Assembly: GCA_009192285.1 (NCBI GenBank)
Contig: WBVU01000016.1
Span: 1,313,101-1,377,100 of the forward strand
Reading direction: 5' to 3'
Origin: Morchella semilibera
Taxonomy: Eukaryota > Ascomycota > Pezizomycetes > Pezizales > Morchellaceae
DNA length: 64,000 bases
In this document: in pieces, positions 12,048-23,890 of the stretch
Numbering within the stretch: the first letter of the stretch is position 1
Layout of the letters: each line of letters opens with the position of its first letter
Notes under the pieces: model-generated
What the model was told of the DNA's origin: nothing
Databases searched by the model: none
What the model saw: the letters and a program-made list of their open reading frames with translations, nothing else
Position numbers and translations under genes: made by a program

Positions 12048-15000
12048 CTATATTCTGCAGTGGCCCTGGCGCGTAAGACGGGTTCTGTGATTCGAGTCAG
12101 TAATTTTAGCCAAAATGTGTTTTAGTATCCTGATAGTCTTACCTATGTTTTTGATTTCTTGACCTACAGATGTCATATATGCTACAGCCACATCTTCCCC
12201 CCCTGATAACGCTATGATAGGCTCACTATGCCAGTCAAGGGTGAATGGGACCCACCCTTTAGTAACTGATCGAAAATGAGCTGTAAGTGTTTCCACTAGG
12301 TGAAGGTTTTTGTCGATCAATGTCTTTGGTGTTTCCTGAAGTGGCCATGTCCAGGCCCTGCGCACTTCATCTGGCCTACTCAAACCCTAATATAGTGATA
12401 TAGTTTTTAGTATGAATCTATACAGGTGATAATCCAGCAGAAGGGGAGGAGGGGGGGGGGGGATGGTCACTCACCATGTTATTTACACGTTGGAGCAGGT
12501 CATCAGCGTCGAAAGCCCATGTTTGAAGACCCCAAGTATCTCTTTCCAAGCTGCACAAGATTATGAACAGGGCAAGGTATATCCCAAACCAATCAGCAGG
12601 GTTCCGACGGAATATTCTATGCTGCAACTCCAAGAGTACATCTCGCTCAAGATCCGCTATCCAGTTTTCTACTTGCGCGTCCAGCTGTTGGTTGGCTACA
12701 CGTGGCAGAGGGGTAACCCCAGAGAGTGTTGATCTTGGGTCCTTAATCTTCGGCATACCAGCATTGTTTAGTCCACAAATCCTCCAGGTACCTTTGAAGA
12801 AAACGATTTGTGCAGCCCAAATGCGCAAGGATTTTCGGACAAGGGAGCCCTTGGAAGATTATTCAGTACACCATAGCATTGTCCCGCCCATTCTTAGATA
12901 GACACTCACTTTCTCCCGATTATCGATCGTGTACTTTTGTGCGGCAATTAGAGTTTGCACATATATTTTTGAGCAGGGGTTTGTCCCTTCACTCCGCTGG
13001 GCTTCGAGAATAAGGTCACCGATATGATTGTCAAAATAGGCCTCAAGTTGTGATGAGACATTTTCAATTATCCCATACGCCGAGGAGGGCACCCGAGCAA
13101 AATCGGTTTTTCTAAGTTCTCTCCACAGGATATGCTCCAGAAGTGATGCATCCATAGGGTCAAATTTTTGCAATGTTATTGAAAGCTTATGTGAGTAGCC
13201 ATTTCCTATCTCTATAACTTCCTGATTGTGGTAATCGGCAGGAAACCATTCGCGAACGTTATCCAACATAAACGATACTCGTGATTTGTAGAGACCTTTT
13301 GGGAGTCAGTAAAGAATTTTCAGATGGATAAATCAATCACCTCTAGTAAAAATTGACTTGTCCGTAAACTGCGCAGTAACGCAGATATTCTTCCAAAATC
13401 TTAAAGACCGGCATCGTTCACAAGGGAAACTCCCTCTGCACTAGAAATTGTAAGACCTTTATTCCACCAAAGCATCGTAACTGATAATTTCATACCCTTT
13501 CTTTGAACATCTTGCAACGGAGGCAGACACCATATTTTCTGTTTAATTTAATAGCTTGTCTCTCAGATTCTATCATTGGCCTCCTGAAATTCTTTTTCGT
13601 GGAGATTAATCCTGGCTCGGGCCCTTCCGCAATCATACTCTCAGAGGACGCCGTAGGACTCCCTGTAGTAGGAACCAGTACATAACACCCAGGAAAATCG
13701 AGACCTGCCTCGTCGAGCTCGCAGGTTTTGAGAGAAGACCTTCTATTTTTCTCGTGGTTCATTGTTGCGGCATTATCATCTGCGGGTGATGGGGGCTCAG
13801 TGTGAGGCCAACGGGTGCTATGAGGCCTTGAGGGTCCCCAGTATTGTTGGTCATGCCCTCGAAATGTGCTGAAACGCAACCCACTTGTGGATGCTGCACG
13901 TTGCAAGTGATTCGGGGACATTCCGGGGGAGATAAACGACCCCGAGGAGTCGTGAGTCATTCTTGAGGGGCTCCCAGGACTGGTCTGACCTTGTCTGTAA
14001 TCATCCACGTCACGGTTGCCCGGTTCAATTTGGGGGTTGTAAGTGGAATTTGCCGCACAAATTGGCGGCGGACTCGGTGAATCCACAAGTGACGTAGAGT
14101 AGTAGGTTGGCAATGCCGATGCCATAGACCCACGACCTGTCTCTTCAAGGAGAAGCTGGGTCATATTTGCCGAACCCAAACGTGAAGACCGGCGAGGATG
14201 ACCGGGTACTACGGGTAAGGTTGACTCCAGATTACGAGGAGATATTGGCTTGATCACAGACTGAAATGAAACACTGAATTAGCTAGTGGGAGAAAACTCT
14301 GACTCCACAACCTTGACTGAGTTATGAACCTGGAGAGCATGTTCCTCAAATTGCCCGTATGATTGTGAGGACAATGTATTCTGGTGTGTTTCCATATGCA
14401 TACTGTGTGAAGCAATGTGGCCTGGTATTACATACGTTGCCCTCACTGGGTCATGTAGTTCTGAATTAAAATATTGACTTTGTCCGTTTCCTTGCGTGAT
14501 GTATTCAGAGAAACTATCTCCAGAGACCTTCATAGGTGATTCCGTGGGTAGATCATTAGGGTTTGTAGTATTATAGCGAAAATTGAATCCAGGGGTTGCC
14601 ATGTCCTCTGTCAGTTCAAAACTGGTATCCCGCCCGTGCGACTGTATGACTCTTGCCCAACTGGAAATCATCAGAAATCTGTACAGCAGGGGACAGTAAT
14701 ATAGTACAGGAGGAAATTCAATATTTCTTAGAATAGCATTACGTTTGTCCAAAATCTTCTTCCGAGGGAACTAGGGCGAGTGGAGGGGGGTAATGGGGGC
14801 GCAATGGTGCTGCAATCGACGATGGATCAATCCTAGAGCTCTTGACGTCAGTCGTGGGCTATGGGCTATGAGATATGGGCTTGCTATGGGTGTAGAAGAC
14901 AATCGCCTAAGAACATAAATTTTCCTGCCCTTACCAGGTTCTTGTGTGAGCAGCAGCAGCAAAAGGCATTGAAGGTTCGGCAAAAGTGTCCCGGAAGTTT

Positions 15001-15122
15001 GAATTGTTTGACACAAAATCCACTGGCCAGCTGATGGGGTCATTTTCATCAGATAAACGCGTCCAGGCACTGTCTGCTTGGGGGGGTTCATCTGGAGGCT
15101 CGGGACAACCATGAATATCCAT
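12048..15122 (-). CDS. Divergent zinc-cluster protein of a fungal accessory family, probably broken
   Basis: A multi-exon minus-strand gene. Well supported exons are 14260-13496, 13440-13341, 13295-12910, 12791-12475 and 12386 to about 12048. An upstream exon around 14750-14310 and a first exon at 15122-14935 (ATG at 15122) are likely but their junctions are unsettled. The spliced sequence has a Ser/Pro-rich N-terminal region, then a Zn2Cys6-like cluster assembled across the intron at 13495-13441: CLRCKMFKER joined to CRGSFPCERC, with a sixth Cys in ICVTAQF. After it comes a conserved body (SIFTRG, MLDNVREWFP, PLPRVANQQLDAQ, WTWPLQETP, LTAHFRSVTKGW). Binuclear zinc clusters usually bind DNA in nuclear regulators, but no typical fungal regulatory domain follows. 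The exon ending at 12910 and the one starting at 12791 do not join in frame, and a second frame change is suspected near 12750, where an alternative frame reads YLEDLWTKQCWYAED. The gene is therefore a likely pseudogene or carries assembly indels. Confidence 0.55.
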
Positions 15123-16261
15123 TTGAATAGCTTATCTTTCCTATCGGGTGAAAGAGTTTCTATTGTGGTGTTGCCCCAGAGTTTGGTGTCACCGGTCGAG
15201 GTTGGGTAGTTAGCTAGCGCCGTTATGCCGGCAGACCAATTCGGCAACCCTGAACTGTTCCTTAATGGCAACAACACCAGCGGGATTCAATTCAAGACGA
15301 CCTGTTCCAGAGAATGCGGGCGGAACAGTCTGTCAATTACCCAAAGATCAATAGCATCACGACCCCACACCTCCACTACTCCCGCCACCTTCACCTCGAC
15401 ATTCCCATCCACAATCACCTTCACTTTCCTTTCGAATTATTTCCTTGGTTTAATTGTAGTTCATGATGTAGGTAGGGCCTTCATCAGTTGCTTAGACCCA
15501 TCGAATCGTTCCAAATACGAATTGACAGTTAACGTGATGGTCTAGTTCGGATTGCAGACTGGTGGATATCAACAACTCAGCGCTTTACTCAATTGACTGC
15601 CGGTTCGCTAAGGTGTACCTTGATACGGACCGGCGAGAACATTATTCGTTACCAGTCAGATACCTATGGTTAACCCGGTGTCACATCAGCCCGACGCAGT
15701 CATTTGCATATAAGTCACACCCCGTGAACCCCGATATTAGTTTACGAGAGAGAGCAGACCTGCTTTTACGGTAAAGAGAAATTCCCATCTAGGGAGGATG
15801 TGAGGATCTTATACTCGCTCGAAAAAAAAAGAAGAAAAACACCATTTTTTTTTAGCGGGAATAGGCTAAAACTAGGTCACAGTCCCAGCTATATCAACAT
15901 ACTTTGTCAAGGCCCAAATACTTTGGTCGCAACACCACAGAATTTTGGTGCTGAAACCCACTCTGAAAATGCCAAGAACACAAATAACTCCAGAGAATCA
16001 ATTTTGAACCCAAAAGCTCTTCATAGAGCTGTGTACCTTCTCTTTTCGCAACTATCTATGAACTAGTTTTCTTATATTCGGGTAAGGGTGGACGTGAATC
16101 AAACGTTGGAGTGCTGGTTATGGGCATTCGCCATATAATATTGGGAAGGGGTATACCAACCAAAAGCGAGTCAGTGGTGCAACAAATAAAGCCTACATAT
16201 ACATCTTAGCCCGCCTGAGGCCTACCACAATCCATAAATATAAGCAGCCAAACTAGATATA

Positions 16262-16312
16262 CTCGCGTTTCTAAACACGGCTAATATTGCACACCCAGAA
16301 AACCGCCATCAA
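16262..16312 (-). mobile_element. CTCG-ended MITE, family B, truncated copy D
   Basis: About 50 bp preceded by TA and starting CTCG, then GTTTCTAAACACGGCTAATA and a core reading CACCCAGAAAACCGCCA. This matches the left half of copy A (5917-6040) with a small internal deletion near the start. The other half is missing. Confidence 0.5.
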
Positions 16313-16918
16313 CAAAGCATCCCTCGCCTACCTCCAACTAGAACAACGGCACATATTACACAAGGCCCTAGCGCGGGACTACCATCTGCAATACAAGGGC
16401 CCTACATCAATGATCTTTAAATTCTAGTTAAGATCATGAAAAATATTGCTTATGCCAACTCATTGAAGGCGTGTATCGAGGGACTTTCCTTGTAAGTACA
16501 TCAAGTGCACCCCAGACAAACGCTACAGGGCTTTTTCTTTTATATATTGGTGCTGATATGTCCCACGTCATATGCATGGCATGAGACCTATAATATATAC
16601 ATATAAGTGGCTAGACCTTTGTATACAACATTTCGGTGTATTTTATAATATTACGGCATCATATCAAGAAATCACAATTCGGCAGATTACACCGACCAAC
16701 CGTTTCTAGTTATACTTAGATGCCACGCCACTTCCATCGTTATCCCTTGGGCGGATGAAATCGTCAAATTAGCAGCCTGGACCGTGCACGCACCAAGTTG
16801 GGTATACTCGTTGCTCTTAATGGTTGATAATAACCATAGAGCCAATTAAAAATAGCTGTTAGCTGCTTGCTTAGGCTAGTTTTAGCACAAAAGACAAGCT
16901 GCGAATCGAGTAGGGGCT

Positions 16919-16950
16919 TTGCGCAGAAGACTCCAGAGTCTTCTGCGCAA
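16919..16950. repeat. Perfect 15-bp-stem palindrome
   Basis: TTGCGCAGAAGACTC, a two-base spacer CA, then GAGTCTTCTGCGCAA: a perfect 15-bp inverted repeat with almost no loop. It is not flanked by obvious longer repeats. It could be a recombination or excision scar, or the core of a small hairpin element. A looser relative appears on the plus strand near 7928-7955. Confidence 0.7.
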
Positions 16951-17012
16951 GGTCTCTAATTTCTACAGGCTAGATGGACAGCCCCTCACTGTCACCCGGT
17001 GTTCGTGGCGGT

Positions 17013-17206
17013 CGCAAAATCTCTCATGCATTAGCGTGGCTTATGTAGGAATTGATGAACTAAAGTAAAGTAGCAATGGGCGGATTTATGGACTTTCTTA
17101 AGGACCTTCTTAAGTACCTTAAAGACTGATAATGCAGCAAACCTCTTACCCGGGCTGCCAAACTCAAGATCACATGACCCTAACACTTATGCATGAGAGA
17201 GATTTC
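17013..17206 (+). mobile_element. 190-bp MITE, family D, copy 1
   Basis: A 194-bp element with terminal inverted repeats containing AAATCTCTC and CATGCAT on the left and ATGCATGAGAGAGATTT on the right. An inverted copy of nearly equal length lies at 20056-20247, sharing interior blocks (GACTGATAATGCAGCAAAC here; its complement there). It is non-coding. Target duplications are not evident. Confidence 0.7.
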
Positions 17207-19120
17207 CGACTGTGATAGTCCTTGGACGGATGAATTTTTCAATTCGCTGCTGCCAAACAGCCAATTGAAATTCAAAACTCGTTGCCACATAAAGCTAGAA
17301 TGGCCTAATTCACTAGCCCAAGGGATACAGCCCAAGGCTACGGTGCTGGCCCGGTCAATTGGAGACACAACACCTATATTATGTACCAAATATCGACGAT
17401 GTACCTACACACGCCACACGACAAAACCTAGTCCAGTATATTAGGACAACTACTTAATAAACTATTTCCACGCTTTTTGTTCTTTGGTAAACACAGATTT
17501 TTCTTTTCAACACAACGTACTTCTACCACATTATCTGAAGGGTATAGGCCAACCAGAGCCCACCATTAGACCTCAGCCTGCAGGTTTTGGTGCAAATCGC
17601 AACGAAGTTTCTCGGTTTTTGGTATTCTTCACATTTGCATGCAAACACAGCTTATGCTAAATCATGCACAGCTCGAGACCAAAGTTTTCCTCTCCTAGAC
17701 GGTTTAAAGCCGCCAAATTTTTATAAGATTCATGTAGTTATGGTTAAGGCAACACTAGCCTCTTTTGGTACCTGGCCATCATTTTAGCTATTAATCGACC
17801 ACACCAGCGCCCCAAGCTGCAATTAAACTATCGACGAAATTTGAATATACACAATACTAGTCGTTAATTAAAAGGTCGAAAATTTTAGCAAGCATTTGTT
17901 CCGACCAATTTAATTAACGCGGGAGTGTAGAAGCTAATAAACGCACATGATAGGAGTTTTGCCCCCCAGAATTAGGTAAGTTCTGGATGCCAATTAAAAG
18001 ATAATCATAAATACATGTATCTACTTTATAACTTACCTACTTTCTAAGGGTTTCTTATCACAATTTCCCTAACTATACTAGTATCACATTGACTACATAT
18101 ATATATCTAACCTTCCTAAGTCAGTACTAATCTCGATTAGGCCTCATGGTTCATTTGATTAAACAAATTTCCCTATGTTGATAAAATTCTATAATCCATG
18201 TTGGGCTATATATATATTCTATAGCCAACTACATGTAGAATCACCGCGTAATATAACCCAAGTACCATGTCTCAACGTAAACTCAATGGTTTATGTAGAT
18301 TGATATCTCCATATGCGGGAATTGTAGGAAGATTAACACTGTACCAATACCATATTCTTAACGCATATAGTATAAACGGAGTTAAATCACTACCATAGGA
18401 CCGAACTTAGTGACGAATATATACCGAATTAAACCGACATTGGAGGAAGAGTACTGTACCAATACCATGTTGCTGTATACCTTATTCCTAGCGTATTGAC
18501 GGGAATAACGTGTTTCACCGGGAAAGCAACCATCACCTGGTAAGCAATCAACCATGACAACAGGACTTTAAAAATTTCAGATTCTGAGGCTGGAGCGAAT
18601 CAAGTGTCCAGAAACACCCTTTAGATGTCTTTTGACTATTTCAGATGATATTTGCTAAGTTTGTGTGGTGAAGGATGGTTGTCATAATACATAATTTCTT
18701 CTCCTTTTGGGTCTTTTGAAAGTACCCCCACCGCACTCACTACCCTAAGTATCACCCAAAAAACAAGAAAAAGCACTTCCAACATATTTGGCGGAAGGCT
18801 GCATGCAGATATAGTATACAGCGGACCAACTACAATCAATCAACGTACCCCACACTACATGTATATATGCACGCAGTGACGTTAGGTGAAGAAAAAGTAA
18901 AGCCGAGTGACCGTTCATGCATCGATAGTTTTTTGCTTGTTTAATTCTAGATATATATAGCGGGTAGAGTAGCCAGAGAAATGCCCTTTAATTAATATTC
19001 TAAAGATCTAAATCCCGTCGCATATGGGATCAGCGGGGGATCCGGAGATGTGGTCTCGTTGTTACTTCTGTCCATATCTATAGCTATGCACGCGTGAACA
19101 CGCATAAAGATGTACATGTA

Positions 19121-19243
19121 CTCGCTCTCCACCATAACTGAAAATGCAGGTCTCAATATTTGTATAGGGCCAAGACAATTCTACATACAAATTATCCTTG
19201 TCTTTGTCACTTGCATTTTCAGGCTCTTATGGTGGAGAGCGAG
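19121..19243 (+). mobile_element. CTCG-ended MITE, family A, copy 1
   Basis: A 123-bp element starting CTCGCTCTCCACCATAA and ending TTATGGTGGAGAGCGAG, with TA on both sides (19119-19120, 19244-19245). The borders read TACATG-TA-element-TA-CATGTA, so the empty site would be a run of TACATGTA palindromes. The right interior contains GTCACTTGCATTTTC, shared with copies at 21517-21610 and 47097-47211. It is non-coding. Confidence 0.8.
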
Positions 19244-20055
19244 TACATGTAGCCAATGTACAGCTACAGGAAGTAATTAGTGAAACGTACTGAGAGCACA
19301 AACACCAAACGTTGGTGGCGTTTTACCAAATCAGGTACTGCTGTGTTCCGTCACTTATTACCTACCGCTGTACAGCCACATGACTTGGCACCAGCTCGGG
19401 CTAAACCATGAGGGGTCCTTTCTGTTTCCAGCCTAGAGAAAAATGCAATATCTCTATTACTGTCATGCTTGTCAATTTTTGAGTGTATATGCACGTGAGC
19501 AATAGCTATATAATTGTTGGTTGGTTATAATTCATGTACAGACTCAGTATAGTAGGACCGGGTGCCAGGATTCCCCTAACGCGGCTGGACGTACATGAAC
19601 AGACCCCACATCCAGTCCCGGTTTTCATAAGAGGGGTACCGGGATCCTGTATGTATGGCTTCAATCGTATTTTGGAAAGGCATACCACCCCAGCAACCAT
19701 GCACGGAGTTTTACATGTAATTTGTTCACTTTAATTCCATATTTAACTAATATATATCTAACTCATATACATAGCTGAAATATTTCGAGCACTTGTGATT
19801 CTCACCTAGATATGAGTCGAGCTGAGAGCAGTGCATATAACACATGCATGTAGACAGCCGTGGAATTGATATAACTGACCCCAGCAATTCCCCATACAAG
19901 CACAGATTCTACTCAAATCATTTTTGATTACCATCTCATAAACTGCTATAGCGGTCGAAGTTTGGGTGTTGAATCGAGTTACGAGATTCTAAAGCCATAC
20001 AATCACTCCAGTAGCCAGTCACATGACCCGGACAACCTGTAGTATGTGAGACATT

Positions 20056-20247
20056 TGCAAAATCTCTCTCATGCATGAAAGTCATGTGATCTTCAACTTT
20101 TGCTGTGAAATATGTCCGGGTAAGCTGTTTGCTGCATTATCAGTCTTGAAATTACTTGTGAAATGCCAGAGACTTCGCTGAATGCTGCTTTGTTCTAGTC
20201 AATCACTTCCTACATAAGCAACGCTAATGCATGGGAGAGATTTCGCA
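20056..20247 (-). mobile_element. 190-bp MITE, family D, copy 2
   Basis: A 192-bp inverted counterpart of 17013-17206. It begins TGCAAAATCTCTCTCATGCA, ends ATGCATGGGAGAGATTTCGC and carries the interior block GTTTGCTGCATTATCAGTC, the complement of the block in copy 1. The two copies face each other about 2.9 kb apart. Confidence 0.7.
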
Positions 20248-20782
20248 GAACTTAACACTGGAAAAACATGTGTACTCTAGAAAGGTGCATGATCGAATGA
20301 TCAGCCAAGCTAGTTGCGGCCCGTACCGTACGTACGCGTATCAAACTCGACCACAGATCGATTATTACACGGACATGTGGGCGGTGAGATCTCCACGATA
20401 TCTATGTGCATGTGTTCGCACATTAATTATTAGACTCCAGAATGCGAATCTGAACAGAGGTGGGGGGAGGGGGGGTTGGTTCAGATTTCTAAACTTCAGA
20501 AACCTGGAAACCAGTAATGTGACTGGTTGTTCGTGATCTGAGCCTTTGCCACACCGGCCAGAAAACCTATATAGGCCCCAAATTTTCTACGGGAAGTCAT
20601 CCAATGTCATTTCTGCCAATACACACACGAGCGCGCGCATCATATGCATACGATGGAGCAAATGTTCTAACTGGACCATTCATATACATGTGAAACAACT
20701 TAAAACTACAGTACCAAAGAAAACGTATGATTTATGTGCTATAATTATTAGTATGTAGTAGGATCTTGCAATAGAGAGTTTA

Positions 20783-20872
20783 GGCCAAGAATCAACTCTG
20801 AGAAATGCTGTTTGCCCACCCAGCAAAAAGATCCCTGCAACTAGTAATTTTGACCAAAAGTGATGGTTGGCC
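20783..20872 (+). mobile_element. GGCC-ended short repeat, copy 2
   Basis: About 90 bp and highly similar to 11245-11329, with the shared block AGATCCCTGCAACTAGTAA. It starts TA-GGCCAAGAATC and ends GGTTGGCC-TA. The sequence right after it (GCCGGTTTAATTCGGTATAT) also recurs near 11430 and, inverted, near 18420, so it sits beside a second dispersed repeat. Confidence 0.6.
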
Positions 20873-21516
20873 TAAGGTTTCTAATGCCGGTTTAATTCGG
20901 TATATACCCTCCGCCGATATACACCCGAGCACACCGTCCGTTCCCGAAAGAACATCCCGGGTTCAAGGCTCAAATCTAAGCCGTCTAATTGGTTGCTTTG
21001 CGTCCTGCCACCACCTATTGCTCTGTTCTTTTGCATTAAACCCAGGCTCTTATATTGAAATTTTGTGGTACCATTGCACTTACGGTAACGTTTTTGCTCC
21101 CGTCTTCTTTGTAGTACGTTACACCGGCGGGTATCAAGCCATCGGACGGCCTCGCCACAAATTTGCCTGCAAATGCATATTACCTATGCGACGTTTCGTC
21201 CGATCACTCATTAACCATTGCTGTACTACGGGTGTAGGGGTAAGTCTGTAGACAGTGGTCGTAGTACGTACATACATGGTACCTCTAACAGATAGAAGAC
21301 ACACTTTAAAGAACCCACCATGCACCAAGTACTAGTAATATCTGAAACATAAAACTTCAAGAATTAAGTCGAAGAGAAGGCCTTTCCTCTGATAGTAAAT
21401 AAGCTTAGTTAGCTAGTAGTAAATTTAGAAGTGAGACATATGATTGAATCTAGATAAATATATTTGTGATTTAGTTTGCATTACTCGTATCAACGGAGGT
21501 CACTGTACTACATGTA

Positions 21517-21610
21517 CTCATATACCAAGGAAATGCAAGTGACGGAAACAGGGATGATTTGTAGGAGTGATCATCACCACTCCATACAAGTTCTTATGGT
21601 GGTAGACGAG
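21517..21610 (-). mobile_element. CTCG-ended MITE, family A, copy 2
   Basis: A 94-bp element in inverse orientation to copies 1 and 3. The interior AAATGCAAGTGACGGAAACA followed by a GATTTGTAGGAG block is the complement of the 47097-47211 interior. It ends in TCTTATGGTGGTAGACGAG. TA stands at both borders (21515-21516, 21611-21612), and TACATGTA palindromes lie immediately outside on both sides. The left terminal repeat is degraded (CTCATATACCA). Confidence 0.7.
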
Positions 21611-23333
21611 TACTACATGTACATACATACATGTACATGTGTGTATACAAACGGCTGAATGCCAGGGTAGCTGGGGTCTGATCACAAGCCTATTTCTTAA
21701 GTGGGCACGGATTTGTCACGCGTACATTTGGAAGGTTGGTTGCACGATCTTGAGCTATTCGGTTCGTCCCATTAATTAATTCCCCGGTTATGGCCACCCA
21801 ACTTAATTAAGCCTTGCCACGAGCCCCAGCCGGCCCTTCTAAAACATTTCAAGTGGCTATAAAACTTTCGGGAAGATGCATACGCGCGCTCACTTTAGTC
21901 GTGCACCTATATATCACTTCACCAGTCAGGTGCTAACGATTCAAAAGACGGGTCCATTATCAGTTGGAAACACAGTACTACAGAGAGAATTTTTGGTTTT
22001 CCGGTGCAGTTTAGAGAATATATCTAAAACTCCACTAGCTCCACTGCAGCTGGCGAACCAGGCCCTGACTACACTTTTACAAACTGCTCATACAAAACTT
22101 TGAGAACAAATCATAACATGCAATAACTGATCACGACGTCGTTGTATACGTACATACTGTAGAAATTCATCTAGTGATATATACATGTACTTTTAATCCT
22201 ACCAGTCATTTCCCCTTACATTACCAAACATTTCCTCGGCGAATATTGCCGTTCAAATCGCACCCGTGTAATTACGTAATATCGTTTCCTTGTTCGTTTC
22301 CTGATGCCTTAATTCTTAATATGCCACTCCCCGTTGTAAATTGACTCATTGTCTTTTTCCCTGATTATTTTTCTTGATACATCCTCCGCATATAAAAAAC
22401 CGATTCATTTGCCGGTGTCTATTCAGTCAGAATGATAGAAACGAGCACGATAATCAAGCCTAGCCGGCCACGGTATCTTCACAGCCTTTTTTATCTCGTA
22501 AACATAATCACCAAGCAATTCAGCCCACCGCAGCCATCTATCGTCCAGAACAGCATCAGTAAACTAAAAAAACAAATACCCCCGGTAAGGTCGACTGGTT
22601 ATCTCAAAGTTTAGCATCTATATATGCCGACAGGCATCTATCGGGACGTCCGGGACATGATAGAAAACAGGATCAACTGATAAGAAAGCTAGAGTACGAA
22701 GAGAAATGACTACTCGGCTCAACACTGGCCTATCCAGATCTCATCACTCTTCAAACTAATACCCCTCTTCCTCAAATGATGGATTGGCTAATTGTAGAGC
22801 ACCGGCCACCCACTAATATATATCGTAATTTACGTTAGAGAGAGTTTAGTTTTTCCTAAATCGTGGCAAGCCCCGGCAGAATCCAAAACACGGGTGTGCT
22901 CTAGAGATCCAAGTATCTGGCTATAGCTTCCCATTGGTAAATGATGGCTTGACTAACTACAGGTAAAATGATCATTTCCCCGGGGTTAAATGTATCTAGC
23001 CAGATATAGAAGTTGTGATGTAAAGTTCGCACAGGTTGATGTGACCATCACAACGCCTATTCCACATTATATATATATATAAGTTACACCCGCGTGAAAA
23101 AAGTGACGAAACAACGAATTTGATTGACATTAAAAACCATGACTTGTTACAGGGCCGGAAAGAGGGGCCGTACTAGATTTTTAGTTAAAGTAGTTGTCGT
23201 CATTTTCTATTCGGGTTCGGTATAAGTGCATGCGGGCGTTGTTTCGTGACGTCACCTGTTTCACACGGGTGTACTAGTACATATATGTATTTTCTGTCAA
23301 TACAATATTACATACATGTACCAGGTGTTGAGG

Positions 23334-23409
23334 GTAAGTGATCAGAATCTGATAAGTGAATGTTGCGGTGGATACGTGTAAATTCTCTTATCAGATTCTG
23401 ATCACTTTT
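23334..23409 (-). mobile_element. Short hairpin MITE, family C, copy 2
   Basis: About 76 bp, an inverted copy of 3111-3184. The stem is AAGTGATCAGAATCTGATAA on the left with the exact complement on the right, and the loop carries AGTGAATGTTG, the complement of the loop motif in copy 1. The match extends a few bases beyond the stem on the left (GTAA), which marks that side of the element. Confidence 0.75.
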
Positions 23410-23764
23410 CGCTACACCCTAGTACATGTAGGACTTCCCGAAGTACATGTATGACTGATTAATTATTCGTGAGCCTTGCCTAGGTTCTAAATTTTCTACG
23501 GGAAGTCATCCACTATGTAGTACATGTGCCTCCGTATTTCTATACGCACAGTTACAGCAGTTCACATAATACTAGGTCCATAATGGTCTTGCGATACATA
23601 GTGGAAATAAAAGGGACTACTCTATTTTTGCAAGTCCCTTGGCTTGAACAGCCTAGTGGCGTTTTCATAACCTAATGAGGCTATTATACCCAATGAGTCT
23701 AATATTACATAAGAGACCTGTTGTAAGAGACTTGTTGTAATGTTGTATCTGATAGAACGCCAGG

Positions 23765-23890
23765 CAGAATTGCAGCGAAGCACTCGAACCCAGACTGTCT
23801 ATCTGATACATGTATGTATGGTACTATCTAGATCTAGAATGTATGTGAGTCCAAGCAGACGTCTTAACCGAACGTCCGGACCATAGTTCG
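23765..23890 (-). other. tRNA-like relic or SINE-type head
   Basis: On the minus strand this reads GTCCGGACGTTCGGTTAAGA then CGTCTGCTTGGACTC, which resembles the D arm and anticodon side of a class II (Leu/Ser-like) tRNA. About 70 bases later comes GGGTTCGAGTGC, a good internal B-box (23780-23791). The spacing is too long for a normal tRNA and the interval contains TAGATCTAGATAG and TACATGTA. I cannot close an acceptor stem. It may be a tRNA-derived repeat head or a decayed tRNA gene. Confidence 0.3.
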
